Shown here: in pieces, positions 58,135 to 64,000 of the stretch | How positions within the stretch are numbered: the first letter of the stretch is position 1 | Layout: the number at the start of each line of letters is the position of its first letter | Source: Hyphomicrobiales bacterium | GTDB taxonomy: Bacteria; Pseudomonadota; Alphaproteobacteria; Rhizobiales; Rhizobiaceae | Length of the DNA: 64,000 bases | Direction: 5' to 3' | Assembly (NCBI GenBank): GCA_900471925.1 | Contig: UCGV01000036.1 | Coordinates: 85,921 to 149,920, forward strand | Notes under the pieces: generated by a model | The model's input: the letters and a program-made list of their open reading frames with translations, nothing else | Told to the model about the DNA's origin: nothing | The model's database searches: none | Position numbers and translations under genes: made by a program

Positions 58135-58959
58135 TCAGACCGTCGCGACTTCGCGGCGGAAGATTTCCCAGCTTTCCTTGTCAGGCGTGATCAGCAATCC
58201 GCCGCTGACATGGTGCGGCAGATAGGCCGATCCGTCGAAACGAGCGGCATAGGCGCCGGCTTCCTGGCAGATCAGCGTGCCGGCAAGGTGGTCCCAGGGC
58301 ATCAGCTTGTTGTACATCAGGTAATGCACATGCCCGCCGGCAAAGGTGCGGTATTCATGGGCCGCACAGCGGTAGTTGGTCAGGAACCGTACCTTGGCGA
58401 GATTGCCGAGGATCTCGGCCCGCTTCTCCGCAGGCAGGTAGCCGGCGGAAGCCATGCCGACCATCTGGTCAAGCGCAACAGGCTCTGCCACCTTCAGCCG
58501 CTGCGCATCGCCGTCAGGCCGCCGCAGCCAGGCACCACCACCCTTTTCCGCCATGACCCAATCGTCGCCCATCGGATCGTAGATGATGCCGGCAACCGTC
58601 TCGCCCTTGGAGACGACAGCGGCCATGACGCCGAAGGCCGGAATGCCGGCAGCGAAGTTGAAGGTGCCATCGACGGGATCGACGATGATGGCGAGATCCG
58701 CACCGGCGATCTTGTCCAGCAGCGAGGCGTCGGCCGCAACCGATTCCTCGCCGATGAACAGCGCTTCCGGCCACAGCTGCGCAGCCTCCGCCTTCATCAT
58801 CCGTTCGGCCTGTTCGTCGGCCTCGGTCACGAGGTCGGTCGCTTCCGTCTTGGCGCGCACATCACCGCTGCCCAGCCGGCGAAAGCGCGGCAGGATCTCG
58901 GCTTTCGCTGCCTGCCGCAGAAGATCGGCAAGCTTCATCACATCTACGGCAGTCGTCAT
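58135..58959 (-). CDS. inositol monophosphatase family protein, second of pair
   Basis: A 274-residue Mg-dependent sugar-phosphatase-fold protein. Metal ligands are in GEESV, IVDPVDGTFNF and MPWDHLAGTL. The N-terminus (MTTAVDVMKLADLL) follows GAGAGGAAAG in the leader; open frame continues upstream into the neighbour but is not coding. It is 17 bases after the paralogue at 58977-59807. Substrates may include inositol-P, fructose-1,6-bisphosphate or a nucleotide phosphate. Confidence 0.9.
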   Translation of the reverse strand: MTTAVDVMKLADLLRQAAKAEILPRFRRLGSGDVRAKTEATDLVTEADEQAERMMKAEAAQLWPEALFIGEESVAADASLLDKIAGADLAIIVDPVDGTFNFAAGIPAFGVMAAVVSKGETVAGIIYDPMGDDWVMAEKGGGAWLRRPDGDAQRLKVAEPVALDQMVGMASAGYLPAEKRAEILGNLAKVRFLTNYRCAAHEYRTFAGGHVHYLMYNKLMPWDHLAGTLICQEAGAYAARFDGSAYLPHHVSGGLLITPDKESWEIFRREVATV

Positions 58960-58976
58960 GGCGCTTTCCTCTCGAT

Positions 58977-59807
58977 TTATCGGTGGCCGACGATCTCGCG
59001 ACGGATCATCTGCCAGCTTTCCCTGTCGGGCGCCGAGATGATACCGCCGGAAATCTCGCCAGGCTTGTACGGCGTTCCATCGAATTTGGCGGTATGACCA
59101 CCGGATTCCTGATGCGTCAGCACGCCGGCCAGATGATCCCACGGCATCAGCTTTTCATGGCCGATGAAATGCAGCTTGCCCGACGAGACCATCCAATATT
59201 CATAGGCCGAGCAGTTGAAGGCAAAGGTCATTCGGGTCTTTGCCATGTTGCCGGCGATGCGCGAACGGTCCGGCTCGTCCATGTGGCTGAAGGACATGGC
59301 GCCGACCATGCGGCCAAGTTCGATCGGCTCCGCAACCTGCAAGCGGACAGGCTGGCAATTGCGCTTGTGCAGGAAGGCACCGGCGCCTTTCTGCGAGATG
59401 ACGGTATCGCCGAGTGCCGGATCGTGGATGATGCCGGCAATGGTCTCACCCTTGACCGTGACGGCCAGGATCGTGCCGAAGACCGGCAGGCCGGCAGCGA
59501 AATTGAACGTGCCGTCGACGGGATCGATGACGAAGGCAAGATCGGCATCGGCAAGCGCCGGCACGACGGAACGATCCGCCTCATAGGCTTCTTCGCCGAC
59601 GATCAGTGCGGTGGGAAAGCGTTCGCGGATCGCTGCCGTAAGGTAAGCCTCGGAGCGCAGGTCGGCTTGCGTTACGAGATCGACGGAAGACGTCTTTTCG
59701 GAAACATTGGCGGCAGCTGCATTGCGGAAGCGCGGCATTATCTCTTCTTCGGCGACATGCCGGAGGCAATCGCCGAGAAACTCTATGTCATTGTCTGAGA
59801 AAATCAT
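58977..59807 (-). CDS. inositol monophosphatase family protein, first of pair
   Basis: A 276-residue paralogue of the next gene downstream. GEEAYEAD, VIDPVDGTFNF and MPWDHLAGVLTHQESGG carry the metal and phosphate residues. The two proteins match from LTEADE/VTQADL-type positions to the shared C-terminal DRESWQMIRRE/DKESWEIFRRE. They form a two-gene operon on the minus strand, downstream of the ttcA-glsA-rpsD region but probably with their own promoter. Confidence 0.9.
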   Translation of the reverse strand: MIFSDNDIEFLGDCLRHVAEEEIMPRFRNAAAANVSEKTSSVDLVTQADLRSEAYLTAAIRERFPTALIVGEEAYEADRSVVPALADADLAFVIDPVDGTFNFAAGLPVFGTILAVTVKGETIAGIIHDPALGDTVISQKGAGAFLHKRNCQPVRLQVAEPIELGRMVGAMSFSHMDEPDRSRIAGNMAKTRMTFAFNCSAYEYWMVSSGKLHFIGHEKLMPWDHLAGVLTHQESGGHTAKFDGTPYKPGEISGGIISAPDRESWQMIRREIVGHR

Positions 59808-59851
59808 TTTGGACTCGTTGCATGGATCTGCAGAGGCTCATAGCAAGTCCA

Positions 59852-60718
59852 TTATGACGTTTGGGTGACGCTCAGTGCAGAAAAGTCGAAAAGTTTGGAA
59901 TCAAGGAGATGCGAGGGGTTCACATGCGCGAGCGCGCGCAGCATCGTGTCCTTTCGGCCCGGCATACGCCGCTCGATATCGGCGAGCATGTCCTTCATCG
60001 CATTGCGCTGCAGACCGTCCTGCGAGCCGCAGAGATCGCAGGGAATGATCGGAAACTGCATGGCGGTGGCGAATTTCGCCATGTCGTCTTCGGCGCAATA
60101 GGCAAGCGGCCGCAGCACCATCAGATTGCCTTCGTCGTTCAGCAGCTTCGCCGGCATGGCGGCCATGCGCCCGCCGTGGAAGAAGTTCATGAAGAAGGTT
60201 TCAAGGATATCCTCGCGGTGATGGCCGAGCACCAGCGCGTCACAGCCTTCTTCCTTGGCGATACGATAGAGATTGCCACGGCGCAGGCGCGAACAGAGAG
60301 AGCAGTAAGTCGCTCCTTCCGGCACCTTCTCCTTCACGATCGAATAGGTATCGCGATATTCGATGCGATGTTTGACGCCGATCCTGGAGAGGTATTCCGG
60401 CAGCACGTGCTTCGGGAAGTTCGGCTGACCCTGATCGAGGTTGCAGGCGATCAGCTCCACCGGCAGCAGCCCGCGCCATTGCAGGTCGAGCAGCAGCGCC
60501 AGCAGCCCGTAGGAATCCTTGCCGCCCGATATGCCGATCAGCCAGCGCTTCTGGCCCTTCAGCATGTCGAAATCTTCGAAGGCCTGACGCACCTGCCGCA
60601 GCAGGCGCTTGCGCAGCTTGTTGAATGAGACCGAATGAGGCGCATCGGCAAACAGCGCATGGCCGATACCGGCTTCAGCCGCTTCCAGGTCATCGGCAAT
60701 ATTGGCTGCGATATTCAT
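59852..60718 (-). CDS. ttcA: tRNA 2-thiocytidine biosynthesis protein TtcA
   Basis: A 288-residue ATP pyrophosphatase that thiolates cytidine 32 of certain tRNAs using an Fe-S cluster. The PP-loop is GISGGKDSYGLL near residues 63-74. Two Cys pairs are visible, CSLC in TYCSLCSRLRRG and CDLC in IIPCDLCGSQ, holding the [4Fe-4S] cluster. It depends on sulphur supplied by the desulfurase system seen in the suf operon. Confidence 0.95.
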   Translation of the reverse strand: MNIAANIADDLEAAEAGIGHALFADAPHSVSFNKLRKRLLRQVRQAFEDFDMLKGQKRWLIGISGGKDSYGLLALLLDLQWRGLLPVELIACNLDQGQPNFPKHVLPEYLSRIGVKHRIEYRDTYSIVKEKVPEGATYCSLCSRLRRGNLYRIAKEEGCDALVLGHHREDILETFFMNFFHGGRMAAMPAKLLNDEGNLMVLRPLAYCAEDDMAKFATAMQFPIIPCDLCGSQDGLQRNAMKDMLADIERRMPGRKDTMLRALAHVNPSHLLDSKLFDFSALSVTQTS

Positions 60719-60777
60719 ATTCCTACCCGTCTGATGTGCCTGCCCTGCTTAGCAGAAAGCCACCGTTCTACCCAGCC

Positions 60778-61707
60778 TCAATCGCCGAAAACCGACCAGC
60801 CGGTCCGCGCCGCCAGCATCTCCAGCGCCACGGCGCCAAGCTGCGAGTTGCCGACCTTGTTCAGCCCCGGCGACCAGACCGCGATCGAGGCGATACCGGG
60901 TGCCACGGCAAAGATACCGCCGCCCACACCGCTCTTGCCTGGCAGGCCGACATGATAGGCGAAATCGCCGGAGCCATCGTAGTGGCCGCAGGTCAGCATC
61001 AGCGCATTGATGCGCCGTGCGCGCTTTGGCGAGACGACCGAATGGCCGGTCAGCGGATTGCTGCCGCGTGCCGCGAGAAACAGGCCGGCGCGGGCTAGCT
61101 GTTCGCAGGTCATGGATAGCGCGCATTGATGGAAATAGACGCCGAGCACATGATCGACCGGGTGGTCGAGATTGCGATAGGAGCGCATGAAATTGGCAAG
61201 CGCGAAATTGCGGTATCCCGTTGCCGTCTCCGAGCGCGCCACCTTGTCGTCGATGGTGATGGATTCATCATCGGCGAGGTAACGCACGAAGCGCAGGAAT
61301 TCGCCGATCGCCTCGCGCGGCGCATGGCCGGCCATGACGACATCGCTGACGGCGATCGCGCCGGCATTGATGAAGGGATTGCGTGGGATTCCGTGCTCGT
61401 GCTCGAGCTGGACGATGGAATTGAAGGCCGAGCCCGAGGGCTCGCGGCCGACGCGCTTCCACAGCCCCTCGCCCACCTTGCCGAGCGCCAGCGTCAGCAT
61501 GAAGACCTTGGAAATGCTCTGGATCGAGAAAGGCACATCGGCATGGCCGACGCTATAGACCTTGCCATCGACGGTGACGACCGACAGGCCGAACTGGTTC
61601 GGATCGATCTTGGCAAGTTCGGGAATATAATCCGCGACCTTCCCCTCGCCGATGCGTGGCCCCAATTCCTTGTAGATGCTGTCGAGGACTGCCTGCAAAT
61701 CCACCAT
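60778..61707 (-). CDS. glsA: glutaminase
   Basis: A 309-residue GlsA-type glutaminase hydrolysing glutamine to glutamate and ammonia. The serine-beta-lactamase-like SxxK is in FSIQSISKVF; NPFINAGAIAVSD and KSGVGGGIFA are further signatures. It is monocistronic, cut off from rpsD by a terminator and 59 bases before ttcA on the same strand. Confidence 0.96.
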   Translation of the reverse strand: MVDLQAVLDSIYKELGPRIGEGKVADYIPELAKIDPNQFGLSVVTVDGKVYSVGHADVPFSIQSISKVFMLTLALGKVGEGLWKRVGREPSGSAFNSIVQLEHEHGIPRNPFINAGAIAVSDVVMAGHAPREAIGEFLRFVRYLADDESITIDDKVARSETATGYRNFALANFMRSYRNLDHPVDHVLGVYFHQCALSMTCEQLARAGLFLAARGSNPLTGHSVVSPKRARRINALMLTCGHYDGSGDFAYHVGLPGKSGVGGGIFAVAPGIASIAVWSPGLNKVGNSQLGAVALEMLAARTGWSVFGD

Positions 61708-61724
61708 CGCTTCTCTCCAAAGAC

Positions 61725-61752
61725 AAAAAAGCCGCCTTGGAGGGCGGCTTTT
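61725..61752. terminator. rpsD terminator
   Basis: GCCGCC (61731-61736) and GGCGGC (61743-61748) pair around TTGGAG, with A-rich and T-rich flanks on either side. Read on the minus strand it ends rpsD before glsA; it could work in both directions. Confidence 0.9.
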
Positions 61753-61776
61753 CTGTATGCGAAAACGCCTCGCGGA

Positions 61777-62394
61777 TTAACGCGAATAGAATTCGACGAC
61801 CAGATGCGGTTCCATGATAACCGGGTACGGAACGTCGGCAAGCGTCGGAACGCGTGCGAAAGTGGCAACCATCTTGTTGTGGTCGACTTCGACGTAATCA
61901 GGAACGTCACGCTCTGCGAGCGAAACAGATTCCAGAACCGTAACGAGCTGCTTGGACTTTTCACGAACTTCGATAACGTCGCCGGCCTTGCAACGGTAAG
62001 AACCGATGTTGACGCGGACGCCGTTGACCGTGACGTGGCCGTGGTTGACGAACTGACGGGCAGCAAAGACCGTCGGAACGAACTTGGCGCGGTACACGAT
62101 CGCGTCGAGGCGGGACTCCAGAAGACCGATCAGGTTTTCCGAGGTATCGCCCTTGCGGCGGTCAGCTTCAGCGAAGATGGCGCGGAACTGCTTCTCGCGC
62201 AGGTCACCGTAGTAACCCTTCAGCTTCTGCTTGGCGCGCAGCTGCACGCCGAAGTCGGAAAGCTTACCCTTGCGGCGCTGGCCGTGCTGGCCCGGGCCGT
62301 ATTCGCGGCGGTTCACCGGGGACTTCGGACGGCCCCAGATGTTTTCGCCCATACGGCGGTCGATCTTGTACTTGGACGATTCGCGCTTGCTCAT
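61777..62394 (-). CDS. rpsD: 30S ribosomal protein S4
   Basis: A 205-residue S4 that nucleates 30S assembly on 16S rRNA. MSKRESSKYKIDRRMGENIW starts it and the S4 RNA-binding fold is RQFVNHGHVTVNGVRVNIGS. It is a lone gene, as in other alphaproteobacteria. The ATG at 62394 is supported by AAAGGAAA; the longer frame to 62496 is leader. Confidence 0.98.
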   Translation of the reverse strand: MSKRESSKYKIDRRMGENIWGRPKSPVNRREYGPGQHGQRRKGKLSDFGVQLRAKQKLKGYYGDLREKQFRAIFAEADRRKGDTSENLIGLLESRLDAIVYRAKFVPTVFAARQFVNHGHVTVNGVRVNIGSYRCKAGDVIEVREKSKQLVTVLESVSLAERDVPDYVEVDHNKMVATFARVPTLADVPYPVIMEPHLVVEFYSR

Positions 62395-62592
62395 CGTATT
62401 TCCTTTCAAAGTGTTATGACGGTTTGTTGCCAAACCGCGCGAAGGAAACACGCCCTCCTTTGATCCCGTTTCCGGGAGCCGACAGGATCTTTCCATTACG
62501 CGAACGGATCTGATCCACGGGACATGTCAAATGAAACACCGGACATTGCTGCCCGGTGCTGGCGCGGTCTTTAGGGATAAGTCACAGGATTG

Positions 62593-63123
62593 TCAAACAG
62601 AATCTGCCGCAGCAGGCCCGTTCTCGCCTGCCTGCTCGAGCGAACCGGCAAGCTTGCGCAGCAGTCCCGCCAGCGCCCGTCGCTCATCCTCATCCAGCCC
62701 GTCGAGATGTGCAAGCTCTCGCTTCATGTCTTCGCGGAACGCAGCTTCGGCGCGGCGGATGCCCTCATCCGTCAGCACCACCTCGAAGCTGCGCTTATCC
62801 TGCGCCGAACGCTCCCGCCGTACAAGTCCCGATTTCTCCAGTCTGTCCAGCCGGTGCGTCAGCCCGCCGGAAGAGATCATCAGCAGGCCATAGAGTTCCG
62901 TCGGGATCATCCGGTAAGGCGGCCCTGCCTTGCGGATCGTCGAGATCACGTCGAACTCGCCTCGGTCCAGATCGAATTCGGCAAATGTCGCTTCGATGGA
63001 GGGCCGCACCAGATTGGAGATCCTGTAGATGCGCCCGAGAATGCTCATCGGTGTCGTGTCGAGATCGGGTAATTCCTCCGCCCAGAGCGCGCGCAACCGG
63101 TCCACATGGTCTTCCATTTCCAT
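62593..63123 (-). CDS. MarR family transcriptional regulator
   Basis: A 176-residue MarR protein. The winged helix is at about residues 60-130: GEFDVISTIRKAG, then PTELYGLLMISSGGLTHRLDRLEKSGLVRR and the wing RSAQDKRSFEVVLTDEG. TTGGAG supports the ATG at 63123. It is divergent from a cupin gene, with two strong palindromes in between, and is likely its repressor and its own. Confidence 0.92.
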   Translation of the reverse strand: MEMEDHVDRLRALWAEELPDLDTTPMSILGRIYRISNLVRPSIEATFAEFDLDRGEFDVISTIRKAGPPYRMIPTELYGLLMISSGGLTHRLDRLEKSGLVRRERSAQDKRSFEVVLTDEGIRRAEAAFREDMKRELAHLDGLDEDERRALAGLLRKLAGSLEQAGENGPAAADSV

Positions 63124-63137
63124 GATCACTCCAAAAC

Positions 63138-63186
63138 TATCTTGACGAGAAGATAAATTGGGCGGATTATCTTCTTGTGAAGATAA
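63138..63186. promoter_or_regulatory. twin palindromic operator between MarR and cupin genes
   Basis: TATCTT-GACGAG-AAGATA (63138-63155) and TTATCTTC-TTGT-GAAGATAA (63167-63186) are both perfect inverted repeats sharing the AAGATAAATT motif, with centres 30 bases apart (about three helix turns). They lie 15 bases from the MarR ATG and 42 from the cupin ATG, as expected for a MarR-type operator. Confidence 0.8.
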
Positions 63187-63227
63187 ATTCATAGCGAAAT
63201 CCGCAGCGTGATCCAAGGAGGAAAATC

Positions 63228-63563
63228 ATGTTCCATGTGATACCGCGTGAGAGCCAGCAGCAATCCGCCAACCGCACGATTCGTTTCGAAGGCGGCGACT
63301 ATGGCGCTCCTGTCTCCATCTTCCTGATCGACAACGAGCCCGGCCAGGGTCCGGACCTGCATGTCCATCCCTATACGGAAATGTGGATCGTGCGCTCCGG
63401 CAAGGCACGCTTCACGGTAGGTGAGCAGACGCTGGAGCCCAATGTCGGCGACATCGTCGTCGTCAATGCCGAGATACCGCACTGCTTCAAGAATGTGGGA
63501 ACGACACGGCTGGAGCTCACCTGCATCCATGCCAGCCCTGAAATCATCCAGAGCTGGGTCTGA
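63228..63563 (+). CDS. cupin domain protein
   Basis: A 111-residue single cupin. Motif 1 is GPDLHVHPYTEMWIVRSGKA (two His and a Glu as metal ligands) and motif 2 is NVGDIVVVNAEIPHCFKNVG (His). It is probably the effector-level target of the divergent MarR regulator; a reactive or aromatic compound could be its substrate, but this is inference. Confidence 0.85.
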   Translation: MFHVIPRESQQQSANRTIRFEGGDYGAPVSIFLIDNEPGQGPDLHVHPYTEMWIVRSGKARFTVGEQTLEPNVGDIVVVNAEIPHCFKNVGTTRLELTCIHASPEIIQSWV

Positions 63564-63569
63564 GCAAGC

Positions 63570-63980
63570 TTATTCGGCCGCGCTCTTCAGAAAGTCGCTG
63601 TCGGGCGCGTCTGCAGAGCCCGGCGCCGTCTCGGCCTGCAGGTCCGGAAAGGCAACGATGCGCTTGCCGGTAAAGTCCGTATGCACGACGATGAGCCCCT
63701 GCTCCTCGAAATAGCCGAGAAGCCGGCGCGCGCGCCGGGCCGAATGCGTGCCATAGGCGCGTGCGATGCGTGCGTCCGAAGGGCATGTCTCGCCGCCGAT
63801 TGCGGCCTTCGCCATCATCAGGAACACGCCCTGCAGATCGTCGGTAACGCCGTTGGAGAGCGACAGCGCCGTCGCCCAGGCCTCGCCTGCCGCCATTTCG
63901 GGATCGACGCCGGAGCGGGAAACCGCAACCCGCCGACGGAATTCCGGCAGCGACATCGGCGGACCGGGAGCGCGGCGCAT
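63570..63980 (-). CDS. winged-helix-like protein of unknown function
   Basis: A 136-residue protein reading toward the cupin gene. The middle shows a helix-turn-helix-like stretch (DARIARAYGTHSARRARRLL, then GYFEEQGLIVVHTDFTGKR), suggestive of a DNA-binding winged helix. An in-frame TGA lies six codons above the ATG at 63980, so the gene is complete in the window; an alternative start is Met9 at 63956. No clear ribosome site. Family uncertain. Confidence 0.65.
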   Translation of the reverse strand: MRRAPGPPMSLPEFRRRVAVSRSGVDPEMAAGEAWATALSLSNGVTDDLQGVFLMMAKAAIGGETCPSDARIARAYGTHSARRARRLLGYFEEQGLIVVHTDFTGKRIVAFPDLQAETAPGSADAPDSDFLKSAAE

Positions 63981-64000
63981 GCGCAGCCGGAAATTTCAGC

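Overview
The window is a GC-rich stretch of chromosome from an alphaproteobacterium, most likely Rhizobiaceae (Rhizobium/Agrobacterium type). The reasons are a tandem glycine riboswitch feeding gcvT-gcvH-gcvP, a suf operon in the order sufS2-B-C-D-S1-X-A, a split FGAM synthase (purS, purQ, short purL), DUF1127, DUF982, DUF455 and DUF2259 proteins, and the absence of plasmid, phage or insertion-sequence genes. Most of it is core metabolism with short spacers and many 1-4 base gene overlaps.

Layout. 1-1912: fluoride channel crcB (probably followed on the minus strand by rluC, which begins at the window edge), two small proteins and a periplasmic copper chaperone. 2116-6825: glycine riboswitch and glycine-cleavage operon with its terminator. 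6857-10853: an accessory-looking block with a DUF982 protein, a cupin, a tRNA-like sequence, a divergent SDR/TetR pair around twin palindromes, an orphan mini flagellar-rod-like protein and a LysE-type exporter. 10908-18370: the suf iron-sulphur assembly operon (minus strand) with a terminator and an upstream region holding an IRO-like box and two palindromes. 18425-26993: hydrolase, acetyltransferase, anmK, tyrS, a giant AsmA/YhdP-like envelope protein, a Bcp peroxiredoxin and a DUF455 protein. 27100-32595: M23 peptidase, DEAD-box helicase, Nudix hydrolase, TfoX-like protein, flavin reductase and a substrate-binding protein. 32646-35982: rpe, DUF2259, a membrane protein and purB. 35982-40416: membrane proteins, a small hydrolase and a PAS-PAS-GGDEF-EAL c-di-GMP enzyme.

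40659-48165: purine genes purC, purS, purQ and purL plus bolA, interrupted by a lipoprotein, a DUF1127/MocR divergent pair with a strong palindrome and a PagL-like lipid A deacylase. 48363-53737: AraC regulator, two exporters, a membrane-anchored serine-hydrolase-like protein, a small very basic protein and a dihaem cytochrome c. 53884-62394: monothiol glutaredoxin, a tandem pair of Bcr/CflA efflux pumps, hisC, a tandem pair of inositol-monophosphatase-like proteins, ttcA, glsA and rpsD. 62593-63980: a MarR/cupin divergent pair around twin palindromes, and a winged-helix-like protein.

The genes combine into one-carbon/glycine catabolism (gcv), Fe-S cluster assembly (suf, grxD, bolA), de novo purine synthesis (purB, C, S, Q, L), and cell-envelope and efflux functions. 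No CRISPR array, transposase, rRNA or clear prophage was seen. The less explained items are a 73-codon gene inside the suf operon, a degenerate 76-base tRNA-like element, a possibly leaderless MocR gene whose start abuts a 24-base palindrome, and an orphan miniature rod protein. No frankly new multi-gene system is obvious.
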